64,000 nt of DNA from Porogramme epimiltina (lineage: Eukaryota > Basidiomycota > Agaricomycetes > Polyporales > Polyporaceae). The notes under the pieces are model-generated. The model did no database searches. It saw only the letters and a program-made list of their open reading frames with translations, and was not told the origin of the DNA. The stretch lies in the NCBI GenBank assembly GCA_900155495.1, contig FTLJ01000744.1:1-64000 (forward strand). Reading direction: 5' to 3'. Both the position numbers and the translations under genes were made by a program. Shown here piece by piece: positions 23,063 to 34,764 of this stretch (its first letter is position 1; each line of letters begins with the position of its first letter).

Positions 23063-25465
23063 ATGCAAGCATCCAGAGTCAATGCTAGTGACTCACAGGG
23101 CCTTGATCGACTCATCAATACTTTACTCGACAGCTCCACGGATTCTCCTCAGGGAAGAGCTGTTGGAGCTCCCGCAGAGGGAGTTCGCGGGATATCGACA
23201 GCCCTCGAGGACATCAGGAAGGATGCGGAAGCTCGTCAGTGACCATTCATGCTCTGCTTTTTGGTAGAAAACAATTAACACGGTGTTGGATTGACAGTGA
23301 ATGCTTTCCGCTCGTCCGGAGGGCCACCAGAGGTACCCATTACTTTCTGGACTTCCTCTGGGGCAAGCGTCCAATTAAGCAGATCAGATATGACAACGTC
23401 CGTACGCTACTGCGCGCACTGCCGTAGCCTCATGCAGTATGGCCTAAACACTCGCATCTCGGACAGTACGTCGTATCAGATCACTTGTCTATGTCTTGCT
23501 CCCGCGTGGTTTACATTGTGATCTTAGTACCCGAAGACCTAGTCGAACCGATTATTTTCATACTCGAACAGACACGGCTTATGTGTGAACAATCCCCGAG
23601 ACGCGTTGTGGAAGCAGTGGGGCTGTATGGTCAATCTTCCAATGGTGTTCAACAGGATGTAGGATGGGCCAGAATGAGAAAGATGTTGGTAAGCTCTTGC
23701 ACAAATCTACCAAACGGACTGCCGTCGAAGTCTGCCCTGATGCATCGCAATATAGATCACCACAATTATACAGAAATTGGCACCCCTTCTGATGTAAGTG
23801 CTTATGTCTTATTCCCGCTGTTCAAGTCGTACTTGGACCTCCACTGAAGGCCTTCCACCGCCGTGCTTTCTGAACCCGACTATGCAGGTTACCAAGTATC
23901 AATAGGTATCAAGAGGCGGTACCACTATACGAAACTGCAGTTGCGACAGAGACTGAACGACAACGTACCCAAGGAAATAATAGGCCTTGGTTCACAAGCG
24001 CGTACGTACTGCCTTAATGGAACTAGATCTAAGTAATGCAGCCCCACAACCTAATTCCTTCATTAGGCGTCTATGGTCCTTGTATGCCGACGCTCTCTTC
24101 TTGTCGGGGGACTATCGGAAAGCAAAGACGATGTGCGAGCGTACTCTCGAGGGCGCTCATGGTGGAGACACTGTAGTCGTGACAAATGTCGTGGTCCTCC
24201 CCCATCTTCATCTCTCGTTCATTCTGCATGACCTAGGCATCGAGCATGGGGAGCAGCAGCGGTACGCTCACTTTAGCTGAGAGCATAAACGACTCATCCG
24301 TATCATTGTTCAGGCACACCGACTGGTCTGTCGAGCATCTCAAGAAGAACCCACACGCCATTGGACACGATATCCTCAGACAGTTTCTGGTCCTGCAGAA
24401 TGGCAAGAACCATCCCGTACTTGAGCGTCTTGGAGGTGTGGCCTGGCTAGATAAGTTAGCTCAAACGCCTAGGCCCAGCGCCAGAGAAGAGGCACGCAAT
24501 TCGAAGAGGTGTCGAAACTGCAATGCGTCAGAGGTCCAGAAAAAGCTCTTCAAATGTAGCAAGTGCAAAAAGATCTTTTATTGGTAACGCTCCATGATCA
24601 CGCTCTCCAAGTTGGCATTCATCCAGAACCATCCAGCTCCAAAGAATGTCAAAAGTCCAATTGGAAGGTACACAAGTAAGTACAATGTCCACGGGTTTGG
24701 TGTAATTACTATACTTATATAACTATTAAACACTCCAATAGACCTGTGTGCGGGTACGTCTAAATTGCTCTGTTTGAGCACTACCATCCCGTCCCAGCAT
24801 TCTAAACTTTTTGTTAGGGATGTAGACTCCGACGTAATGGAGTCCGCGTATGCGACAATCCGCAGCCTCGGGCTACCAGACGGGGAGGCCATCGTACAGC
24901 GGGCGCGCGAATACGAGGCCTGGACGATGCAGGTCAATCGAGAGTACACGCTCGCGGTCGCATACGCGCTCGGCCTCCATCGCGATCCCAACCGGAGCAG
25001 CACGCACGTCTTCGTGCAGCGCGTGGAACACGTGCCCACCGCTCGCGACCCCCGCCACAAGTTCCGTGTTGCGCAGGCTGGCGTATACCGCTGGGCCGAC
25101 GCCGGGCGGGCGATCGAGCGCGATCTAGGCTATATGCGCGGGCGTGGAGAAAGAAGTCTGCGCGAGTCGTACGAAGAGCGCAAGGCAACGGGTGGTCCGA
25201 ACTCCACGAATATACCTATTATCATTTATTCTTTCGGGGCTGGCATTACTCCCGGGGTGCTTGCTGGTGAGTTTTTTGTACTGTGTCGCGAACGTCGCTC
25301 CCACCGGATTCATCTATGTTACATATAGACGGTATCCCACCAATGATGCTTCGCATGGACCCCTCTATGGCCCAACAATGGCGGACGAGATTGGGTCGGA
25401 CGAGTCCTACGGAGCCTCTAGCGGAATGGATGGGAGCACGAGATGTAGAGTTCGAGTTCGATTGA
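23063..25465 (+). CDS. TPR-like protein with a MYND zinc finger
   Basis: Eleven exons (23063-23234, 23298-23465, 23528-23688, 23756-23793, 23906-24001, 24067-24261, 24314-24583, 24637-24675, 24742-24753, 24818-25266, 25329-25465) give 578 residues. The middle has TPR-like helices (YQEAVPLYETAVATETE, LWSLYADALFLSGDYRKA). A complete MYND finger follows, with C343, C346, C358, C361, C367, C371, H379 and C383 in the correct C6HC spacing. Its last cysteine is encoded by a 12-nt exon. The C-terminal region (DVDSDVMESAYATIRSLGLP onward) contains no domain I recognise. MYND fingers usually mediate protein contacts with proline-rich partners. TPR/MYND proteins are expanded in Agaricomycetes, mostly without known roles. 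Exon 4 and its flanking junctions are the least certain part. Confidence 0.75.
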
Positions 25466-26068
25466 GCTTCTCGCAGGCCCTACCCAGGCTGCACTTGTAC
25501 ATGTACGATGCGGAAGAGGTCGGACCCAACAAATCGTTCCCCTTTCTGAATCACTGGCGGAGACACCGAAAGAACTTCAGGCAGACACAGATCACAGTGA
25601 GACAATCAACGCGTCGTAGATATACGCTCGTAACGATAGTAATACAACAGATGCGCCGTTGAAAGCGCATTTTGAGGATTGTTGAAATCCGCCCACCACC
25701 ACCACTACTCCTAAACACCGTCCAGCTCCGAGAGAGAACCAAGGGGCAGCCCGCATTCGCGAACGAGCGCGGGACATGCCCCAAGTGCGCCTGACCCACA
25801 CGGTCCCCCGCGCCGACGGACGTCCCCGAGCTCGATGCCGCCAGGCACCGAGCGCGCGGGGAGCGTCGCCGTGACGTCGAGGGGGCGAGAGGACCGGGAG
25901 AGGGCCGGGCGTCTGCACCCAAATGGCTACGCGTTTTTCTTGCTTATCCGCCACACCACTGCACAACTGCTGGGCAAATCCGACAGGACACCTCGTTGAG
26001 AGTGCGCTGATAAGTTACCGTAAACCGTAACGCGGGGCGCTGTTGAAGCGCGAGACGCACGCGCGCGT
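25466..26068. other. Convergent intergenic gap
   Basis: This is the 3' space between the MYND gene (+) and MET6 (-). The overlapping open frames look like readthrough, with no recognised motif. A short CCACCACCACCACT run occurs near 25694. Confidence 0.5.
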
Positions 26069-28660
26069 TTACGCGTACGTCTGGCGAGCCCAGCGGGCGG
26101 CGTTGACGAGGTTGACGAGCGACGCCTCGGTCTCGGCCCAGCCACGAGTCTTGAGACCGCAGTCGGGGTTGACGACGAGGAGGTCGCCGGGGAGGATCGC
26201 GAGCATGGCCGCGAGGCGGTCCTTGATCTCGGCCTCAGACGGGACACGGGGAGAGTGGATGTCGTAGACACCGGGGCCGATCTGGTTGGAGTAACCATAG
26301 TTCTTGAAGGTGTTGAGCAGCTTCATGTCGCTCTTCGACGCCTCGATCGAGATTACATCAGCATCAAGCGCCTGGATGGACGGGAAGATGTCGTCGAAGT
26401 CGGAGTAGCAGAAGTGCGAGTGGGTCTGGAGCGCGTCGGTGACACCAGCAGTGGAGAGCTTGAACGAAGGGAGGGCCCAGTCGAGGTACGCCTGCCAGTC
26501 GGCCTTGCGAAGAGGGAGCTATAAATGGTCGCATAAGCCCGCGTTGATGAATAAGGCGGAGATCAGACTTACACCCTCACGGAGAGCGGGCTCGTCGACC
26601 TGAACGGCCTTAATGCCCGCCTTCTCGAGGTCGATAACCTCATCGCGGAGGGCAAGAGCAAGCTGCTTGCACTGGAGCTCACGCGAGACATCCGCACGGG
26701 GGAAGGACCAGTTGAGAATGGTGACGGGGCCCGTGAGCATACCCTTCATGGGGAGCTTGGTGAGGCTCTGGGCGTAGCTACTCCACCGCACAGTCATGGG
26801 CGTGGGACGGCTGACATCCGAGACAACAATCGGAGGACGGACGTAGCTGTGGACGACTACATTAGTATAAGCGAGAATGATGGGTACGAATGAGCAACTT
26901 ACCGAGAACCGTAGCTCTGCACCCAACCGTTCTGGGTGAAGGCGAAGCCCTCGAGCTGCTCGCCGAAGTACTGAACCATGTCGTTACGCTCGGGCTCGCC
27001 GTGGACGAGGAGGTCGAGGCCAATGCGCTCCTGGAAGCGGACAACGCTCTCAATCTCCTTCTCAATGAACTTCTCGTACTCGGCCGCGGTGATCTCCTTC
27101 TTGTTGAGCTTGGCACGCGCCTGACGGATCTCCTTGGTCTGGGGGAAGGAGCCAATGGTAGTCGTGGCGAACTTGGGGAGGTTGAGCTGCTTCGCCTGGA
27201 TCTCCTTGCGGACTGCGAAGGGGCTCTTGCGCTCAAGCATGTCGGGGGTGATCGCGGCGACGCGGTTGCGGACGGTGGCATCCGAGTTGCGCTCGAATTC
27301 ACGGCGCTTAGCGATGGAGACACGGTTGGCCTCGAGCGCCTCGGTGACCTTCGCGTCCTGGGAACCGTTCAGGGCGGCACCGATAACGGCGACCTCCGAA
27401 GCCTTCTCGAGAGCGAAGGAGAACCAATCCTTGGTCTCAGGGGAAAGCTTGGTCTCCGCCGCGAGGGTGACGGGCGTGTGGAGGAGGGAGGAGGAGGTAG
27501 CGATGATGACACGGTTGCTGCCGAGGGCCTCAACAGCCTTCTGACCGAACTTGAGCGCCGCCTGGAAGTCGGTCTTCCAGATGTTGCGGCCGGAGACAAC
27601 ACCGAGGGAGAGGACAAGGTTGGTGGACTTCACCGCGGCAATGACCTCCTCAAGCTGACCAGGGGCGCGGTCGAGGTCTATGTGGAGACCGAAGACGGGG
27701 AGCTTAGCAGCAAAGTTGACGTTGGAGTCGAGACGGCCGTAGTAGGACGCGACGACGAGCTTGGGAGAAACGGGAGCAAGCTCGGTGTAAGCCTGAGCGA
27801 ACTGCTTCTCGTAGAGCGCCGCAGAGTCGAGGACGAGAACGGGCTCATCGATCTGGACCGAGTCGACACCAGCCTCCTTGAGGGCGGCGAGGAGCTGCTT
27901 GTAGATGGGGATGAGCTTGCCGAGGAGAGAGATGGGCTGGAATCCAGCGCCAGCCTCCTTGGCGGCCTTGCCGAGGGCGAGGAAAGTAATGGGACCGAGG
28001 ACGACGGGGCGGGTCTCAATGCCGAGGTCCTTAGCCTCACGGTACTCCTCAAGAGCCTTGTTAAACATGAGCTTGAACTCAGTCGCCTCCGAGAACTCGG
28101 GGACGACGAAGTGGTAGTTCGAGTCGAACCTATTCGAATTTGAGTGATGTCAGTAGCCTAGATCAGAATAATGGGAGGAGTCATAACGCACCACTTCTTC
28201 ATCTCGCAAGCAGGGACGTCGACGGTGTCGGTCTGACGGCCACGGCCCATGGCGAAGTAGGTGTCGAGGGCAGAAAGGCCCTTGCCCTCGTAGCGCTTGG
28301 GGATGACGTTGAACGCAGCGGAGTGGTCGAGGACATGGTCGTAGAGGGTGAAGTCACCGCTGGATTCATTGGGCGTTAATTCTGACTAGATCTCGAGATC
28401 TGAAGACGAGGGGACGAACCTGGGGATGATCTCGACGCCGCGCTCCTTGAGACTGGTCCAGCTAGCCTTCTTGACATCGGCCGCGGCCTTGGTGAGCTCG
28501 TCGGCGGAGAGCTTGCCAGCCCAGTAGGCCTCGACGGCCTTTTTCACCTCACGGTTCGCACCTTTTAGAGGAGAGGAGATGGGAGTGAGCACGGGCGCCG
28601 CTAGACGCATACAGGAAACGTACCGATGCGAGGGAAACCGAGGACGCTGGAGCGGACCAT
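26069..28660 (-). CDS. MET6: Cobalamin-independent methionine synthase
   Basis: Six exons (28660-28624, 28561-28420, 28359-28192, 28129-26903, 26846-26573, 26518-26069) give 765 residues, the usual MetE length. The enzyme transfers a methyl group from 5-methyltetrahydrofolate (polyglutamate) to homocysteine, the last step of methionine synthesis. The N-terminus [20 protein letters not shown] is typical. The C-terminal catalytic barrel shows the expected zinc ligands H651 and C653 ([10 protein letters not shown]), E675 (ISIEASKSD) and C736 ([12 protein letters not shown]). [10 protein letters not shown] and [10 protein letters not shown] are the duplicated barrel motifs. The third codon junction (TG|G) and the other split codons all close in frame. 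The gene is divergent from xylitol dehydrogenase. Confidence 0.97.
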
Positions 28661-29704
28661 GGCGTGAAGGAGAGAAGGGAGAGAAGGTGGTGGGAGGAGG
28701 AGAAAGGGGAGATGGGGAGAAAGATGAGGGACGGGAGGCTTTTGAAGAATTTGCAGGAATGGCGTGAGCGTCTGGAATTACATAAATGGGGAGACTGGGG
28801 CCCCGATCAGGCAATCGTCCGTTTATCGATTTTCGTGCGCGTCCAGCAACGCGGCGAGGGCGAGGCGGCGAGCGAGCAACGCCAGCCCGCGTTCGCTGCA
28901 GCGGCTGCACTCACCCAGCACTAAGATCTACGCCCTCCGCCTTTGCCCCGCGCACGCCCGCGGGGAAGACGATCACAGACGTGCCCGCCACTTCCTTTCT
29001 CGGCCATATTTTCCCTCTCGGGGCGTGCTCCAATCATCCGTCTCGGCCATGTCCCCAGGCGCTCGAGCCTCGCACATCGGCCGCTCTCCTCCAGCTGTCC
29101 CCATTACGCCTGTAGTACGTCGCCCGCGTCGCATGCACGATAGGACGACCGCGAACGACGCACGCCTCCCCGAAGCGAAGAAACGTGCGATGTGCATGCC
29201 CGCGCGCCAGCGATTAGGCCAAGCGTGCCCCAGGCTGCCACAGGGGCTCCCCGTACCAGCCACGTAGATCTCTTCTCCCCCTCACGCTCATATCTTCGGT
29301 CTAGACCCGGCCGCGACAGAAGTTATTGCACGCTATAAAAGGCAGCTCTATGACCATACAGGGAAGGCAGCAGATGCGAAGGCACCTCGCACTCCGGAGC
29401 TGGAAGAGACCTCTTGAGGCCCGAGGTACATAAGCGTGGTCTGCAACAGAGTAGTGTGAGACTAGCCCCTCCGAAGAGCGGTCCCATGCGCGGTCTGTAT
29501 CGCTATCGAATCCCATCGACGTATCCCGTTCATCCTCTTCCTCACAGGGCCTCTCCCGCCTTCCGCCCTCGCTCAGTCAGATGAGCACGGTCGAGCCTTT
29601 TCTCCGTCCGGTCCGGCCGTCCGGCGCCCTCCTCAAATACCCCCACCCAAGTCAGTCTTTCCTCCGAAGTTCCTCCTTCTCATCCCCCAACTCTCTCTCT
29701 CGTC
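28661..29704. promoter_or_regulatory. Divergent MET6 / xylitol dehydrogenase upstream region
   Basis: About 1,040 nt separate the two starts. A good TATA box, TATAAAAGG, lies on the plus strand at 29334-29342, roughly 360 nt before the dehydrogenase ATG, implying a long leader or one containing an unseen intron. A CCCCAC element near 29641, on the opposite strand a match to the CreA/Cre1 consensus SYGGRG, is compatible with glucose repression of pentose genes but is a weak motif. The GC-rich frames here are not convincing genes. Confidence 0.45.
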
Positions 29705-31332
29705 ATGTCTGACAACCCCTCCTTCGTTCTCCGCAAGATTGAGGATGTCGTCTACGAGGACAGGCCTATCCCTGAGCGTATGTCTCCGCAGCAGCAATGA
29801 CGTAGTGTCTAGCGCTCACGCCCCCTCACAAAGCTCAACCCGACGAGGCCATTATCGCCGTAAAGAAAACAGGTTCGCCAGTTTGCTCGTTATCACTATC
29901 GTTGTCGTCGCAAACCTTGAGACAGGAATCTGCGGTTCCGATGTTCATTACCTCGTTGCTGGCCGCATCGGCGACTTCGTCGTCGAGAAACCCATGGTAC
30001 GTCTTACGCAGTCGCGCGATACACCACAGCCGCTGTAACCTTCTCCAGGTTCTTGGTCACGAGTCCGCCGGTATCGTCCACAAAGGTGTGTCGCAATCAC
30101 CTCAGTTGTAAGGCGCAAGCCAACGGTTCTTCTCAGTCGGAAGCAAGGTCAAGCACCTCAAGGCCGGTGACCGTGTAGCAATGGAACCCGGCGCGACCTG
30201 CCGTACCTGCGACGACTGCAAGCGCGGCCGATATGAAGTGAGTACGGCTCGAGCTCCTGATCGTCCTACCCTCAAACCATGCAAATTCGCAGCTCTGCCC
30301 CGATATGGTCTTCGCTGCTACGCCCCCATACGACGGCACCCTCGCCCGCTACTACCCCATCCCCGCAGATCTTTGCTACAAGCTCCCCGACAACCTCACG
30401 CTTGAGGATGGCGCGATGGTACGGCCCGGCCCGTTGTCCATTCCACCGTATCCCCAATGACACCCATCACGCGCGCCCACAGATGGAGCCCCTCTCGGTC
30501 GCGATCCACTCCGTCGCCAACATCTCCCAGCTCCGCCCGAACCAGTCCGTCGTCGTCTTCGGCGCGGGCCCCGTCGGGCTGCTCTGCATGGCCGTCGCGC
30601 GCGCGCTCGGCGCGTCGCGCGTCATCGCCGTCGACATCGTCGCGAGCCGCCTCGAGTTCGCCAAGGCGTACGCCGCGACGCACACGTACGTGCCCCCGCC
30701 GATGCAGGACGGCGAGGCGCGCGAGGCGTACTCGGCGCGCAACGCGCGCGCGATGATGGACCAGCTCGGCATCGCGGAGCGCGGCCCGACCGCGATCGAC
30801 CTCGTCGTCGAGGCGAGCGGCGCGGAGGTCTCCATCCAGACCGGCATCCTCATCGCGAAGCACGGCGGTTCGTTCGTCCAGGTGCGCCTCGTCTTTCGTC
30901 GCCTTCTTCTCGTCCACCGGTCCGCTCACCGGTACCGTTTTGGACCCGCCGCGCCGTACAGGTCGGTATGGGCGCACCGCAGGTCAAGATCCCCATCACG
31001 AACCTCCTCGTGAAGGAGGTCAACTTCCGCGGCTCCTTCCGCTACGGCGTACGTCCCTGCCTCCTCTCGCGCACAGAGCGCCATGCTCATCCTCCCTCTT
31101 CTCTTCCTCCTCCCCTCTCCCCTCCTGCATGTAGCCCGGCGACTACGCGCTCGCGATCGCGCTCGTCGCGCAGGGCAAGGTCGACCTTAAGCCGCTCGTC
31201 ACGCACCGCTTCCGCTTCGACCAGGCCATCGAGGCCTTCCAGACGACGCGCGCCGGCAAGAGCGCGGACGGCAAGGCCGTCATCAAGGCCGTCATCTCCG
31301 GCCCCGACGTCTCCCCCGACGACCTCATGTGA
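29705..31332 (+). CDS. Xylitol dehydrogenase / D-xylulose reductase (zinc medium-chain)
   Basis: Nine exons (29705-29777, 29834-29872, 29926-29996, 30049-30085, 30137-30237, 30293-30418, 30483-30881, 30962-31048, 31135-31332) give 376 residues. Catalytic zinc positions are C40 (GICGSDVHYL) and H65-E66 (LGHESAG). The structural zinc site has four cysteines: C95, C98, C101 and C109. The nucleotide fold has GAGPVG at 176-181 with an acidic D200 after beta-2, indicating NAD+ preference. This is the polyol dehydrogenase group that oxidises xylitol to D-xylulose in fungal pentose use. Sorbitol or L-arabitol dehydrogenase activity cannot be excluded from sequence. Intron 1 appears to end at an AAAG acceptor. 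Confidence 0.9.
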
Positions 31333-33154
31333 GCGCCGCCGCTCGGTGCGGGGTGGCTCGCGGAGAAGGGGGGGTGCGTCCCGGGTGGGGCGCGGGCCGG
31401 GGGCTTCTCGGGGGCTTTCTGGCGCGGCGCGGTGCCTGTGGCTACACACGCACCGACCACGGTCCGGCAGGGAAGCAGGAGCGGCGGCGGCGGCGCGCGG
31501 CGGATATGGGCGGACGACGCCATCCAAATGTACACTACTTACTTATTTCCTCGGGGCTCCGTCGGGGGGCGTGCCAGCTAAATAGCAGATAGGAACTTGA
31601 GCGGAACGCACGGACGTGTGAGGAGGGGAACGGGGTGGGGTGGGTACGGACGCACTCACCCTCGCCCTCGCCGACCGCCGAGCGCTGGAGCTTGGAGCCT
31701 GAGATGTGAGATGTCCCTGTTGGGGGGGGGCCTGCGCACGCACCGCAGCGAGCTGTTGGGTAGTCAGCGCTAGTCAGCCCTCCCAGGGCCGCACCTCGTG
31801 TGAGTCCAGAGCACTCACGCCTCCGTGCGCGGGCACTGCGCGCCGTAGGGCCCTCCTAGCACCGTCCCCGCCGCGTCGAGGCGGCGCAGGCATCCGTCAG
31901 CAGTCGACGACCGCACCCGGGCCGGAGTGTTCGAATTCAACTGGACCCGGGGGCCTGCGCACGCTGTGACACAATTGGAGGTGGTTCGGGAACGGAGAAC
32001 GTCGATGTGTATATTGTGTGCACGTAAACTATTGCTGTATTGAACTTCTAGCGAATTACTGCCGCCGCCTGGGTCTGCTACATGGTGCGCGCGCGATGGG
32101 GAAGGGGGTGGATGTGTGATATGTGTGGTGTGGTGTGGAGAGGGGAGGGGGGAATGGACGGTCGAAATGCAATGTTCAGAGGATGATCGACGACCCAAAG
32201 CAGAAAAGAAAATCGTGTGCTACAGCCGGGCCACGGCAGAGAATTAGAAAAAAAACGGAACGGGGGAGCGCTATGTCTCGAATAAAAAATTGCGGGGGCG
32301 AGCCGCCGGCCGCAATAGGAAAACTGAAAGCAAAAAGAAAAGAAAAAAGAAAACCAAACGGTGGAGCGGCGGCGGGATGGTGATAGCGGTGCGACGGTCG
32401 AGGCGGGTAGGCGGATCCTAAGTAGCAACTGCGGGCGGCGGCAGTCGAGGGAGAACGAACGTGCGCGAAAAGCGAGCGGAACCCAGACGGGCACTCGGTG
32501 CACGCACGCACAGGGGGTGTGGCGCACGCCGAATACATACACATAAAACGCAAGACAGGAGAACACATCGCGCGTCCGAGAAGGGAGGTCCTATTTCACG
32601 GCGCGGTAGACGGGTCTACCGGACTGGAGCGATTCTTGACTTTGCTAGACTGGGAGGCACCCAAGGTCGTACAGGGTGTGGCGGCGCCTCGGCCAGGGTG
32701 AACTCGAGTCGCGGCGGCGTAGTAGCGTAACCGGAGCGGAGGGGCGGGGTATATGCACCCATGCTCGTGCGCGCCCCGTCGCACGAGGTGTCTGTTGTAT
32801 GTGGTCCTGGGTGGCGGAGGAGACGGCGAGGGCGCGCGATACGGTGAAGTCCGGTCGCGCGCCGAGGAGTCGCCCGCGTTCCCGACCGGCGCCGCGGTGG
32901 CAGCAATGGCTGTTCCTGGGCCCTCATTTTGACAGGAGGGGAAGCCGTGGAACCGCACGCACATGCCGCCGCGACGCCGTCCTCGTCCCTCTTCTCCCTT
33001 TCACCGGTCTATCCTCTCTCTAATCCCCCGCAGCATGGCACGATCTCCCCCTTTCAAACTCTAACTCCACCCGCGCGCCCCGTGCTCCCATGCCATGTAT
33101 AGTTCGCGGAACCCTGAGCAGCACCTAGCGCGCTGCGGCCCGGAGCGAAGTGTG
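31333..33154. other. Long gene-free convergent gap
   Basis: This lies between the 3' ends of the xylitol dehydrogenase gene and the GT32 gene. Open frames exist on both strands, but they are compositionally driven: Arg/Pro/Ser-rich or A-rich readthrough, with no start context, splice pattern or domain I trust. A 16-bp direct repeat, GGGGGCCTGCGCACGC, occurs at about 31726 and again near 31949. An adenine-rich stretch on the plus strand lies around 32235-32360. No tRNA or snRNA consensus was recognised. Confidence 0.45.
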
Positions 33155-34764
33155 TCAGCACATCGTGGATGACGAGCCCTCGGAGGACGTGCCGCCTGCG
33201 CGCCCGTTGTGGTCCAGCGCGGATGCGGGCACCAATCCGGCACGCGCGAGTTCAGCGGCGTATCGTTGCTTCTCCGGCGGCAGTGATGTCGATGATAACT
33301 GCTCCCCATGCGGACGCACGTATGAAGACGAACGCCCGTGTGGCGTGAAGGGGACGTCGCCGACGTCGGTTTGCTCTGGTGCGAGGAAGGCGGGGAGGAA
33401 GAACATGACGCCGCGCGAGCGCAGGCGGCGTCTCCTCGAGCGGGAGGGTGTGGATGGCGGCTCTTCAGGACCCCAGATATTTTCGAGCACCCTGTTGCTT
33501 GCCTGTCGGACCCGGTCCATCACGGTGGTGCCGCTTGATGATGGGCTATCCAAACCAAACGACGCATCCGACGGCGCAGGCGATGTCGATCGGGAGGAGT
33601 CGTACAAGGGGAGAAGCTGGACGTCGTCCTCGTCGGACGCACTCCCGCGGGGGAGTGCGATAGGAGACGGCGGCGTAGTCGTGATGCCAGATGCGGGGAG
33701 TGCGAACCATCCGAGGTCGAGGTACCATCGACCGTTCTTCTGTGTCCACCGGGGAACAAGGACATCGTAACCACCAATGCGGGGAATGCGAGACTTGGGG
33801 CTGGGCAGGAGGGCAACCCGGATGATACCCGCGACCAAAACCAACAAACCCACCCACATGAGCCCCTTGCCCCATGTCCCCAGGAAACCGATGAACGCAG
33901 CGTCATCCGCATGCCAGCTGCTTCCGTAGTAGTGCGAGAAAAATGCGTTTGGTGCCTCACCAGGCTTCGCATTCTTGCCGTACAACGACTTGGGGAGGAT
34001 ACGGACTTCACCGCCGGGCTGCTCAGGGGTAGGGGGGTGGCTGGATGTGTAGGCGCCGTACTGGGCGGAGAGGAACATGGGGCCAGTGGAAAACATGACG
34101 GTGGGGTAGTTGAGGATCCAGTTGTAGTCGAACTTCATGAGCCCATGTATGGTCTGCGCCATAAAGGGGTGGTGCTTTTCTGAGAACATGAGGTCGTTCG
34201 ATACACCGACAGGAATGGTCTTGGGGAGGATGACAGAGTGGACGAGTAAGGGGTCCATACGGCGGAGACAGCCCATGTCGAGGTCGATGTATACGCCGCC
34301 ATAATGGTAGAGGACGAAATAGCGGATAGCATCGGCGCGCTGGATGGGGTAGGTGTATCCGTCGAAGGTGTCGAGGAACCAGCTATAGTGCTGGGCGATG
34401 AACTCGCGGGCACTCGCGTCGGTCCACAGCATGTACTCGCTGAGGGGGGGCACATAAGGCGGAGGGGGAGATAAACCCGACAAAACACGCACTAGTCCGG
34501 CATCATGTCCCGACAGCCTTGGGAAACATTGGCCCACTTTGCAGGGAGGGTCTCGGATTTCCATGTTTGATGAATTATGCGTGGTACACGTTCAGGAATG
34601 GCATGCTGGGTGTCGTTAAGGACGCGGTTGACCTCGACGTCGGTGATATATGCGTGACGGTCGATGGAGAGATAATAGGAGATGGAGGAGAGGACGACGA
34701 CGGTGCCTACGAGGAAGGTGGCGAGGAGGCAGAGGAGGGTGTACACTGTCCGTCGTCGAACCAT
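33155..34764 (-). CDS. GT32 glycosyltransferase, inositol-phosphoceramide mannosyltransferase type
   Basis: Two exons (34764-34493, 34439-33155) give 518 residues. A signal anchor (LLCLLATFLVGTVVVLSSISY) follows a short basic N-terminus, making a type II Golgi-like topology. The OCH1/SUR1 DXD-containing catalytic part begins RVPRIIHQTWKSETLP and has RADAIRYFVLYHYGGVYIDL followed by DMG, in which D143 and D145 form the DXD metal site. A second membrane segment (MWVGLLVLVAGIIRVALLP) near residue 325 and a long Ser/Pro-rich cytosolic tail follow. Family members SUR1/CSH1 add mannose to inositol phosphorylceramide. An OCH1-type N-glycan role is less likely because of the C-terminal membrane span. 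Confidence 0.87.

Noticed and set aside
25592..25966. Open frames between the MYND gene and MET6
   Set aside because: Arg/Pro-rich readthrough in 3' intergenic DNA on both strands, with no similarity or splice support.
26890..28143. 417-codon plus-strand open frame opposite MET6
   Set aside because: It is the antisense shadow of MET6 exon 4, produced by codon bias in a highly expressed gene. The sense frame matches methionine synthase throughout.
31721..31980. tRNA-like TTCGAATTC sequence near 31930
   Set aside because: Resembles a T-loop core, but I could not build an acceptor stem, D arm or anticodon stem around it.
32078..32566. Long minus-strand open frame of about 160 codons in the 31.3-33.1 kb gap
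   Set aside because: Rich in Cys/Pro/Arg/Phe runs that mirror an A-rich plus strand; no domain, no splice pattern and several overlapping frames of similar quality. Compositional readthrough is more likely than a gene.
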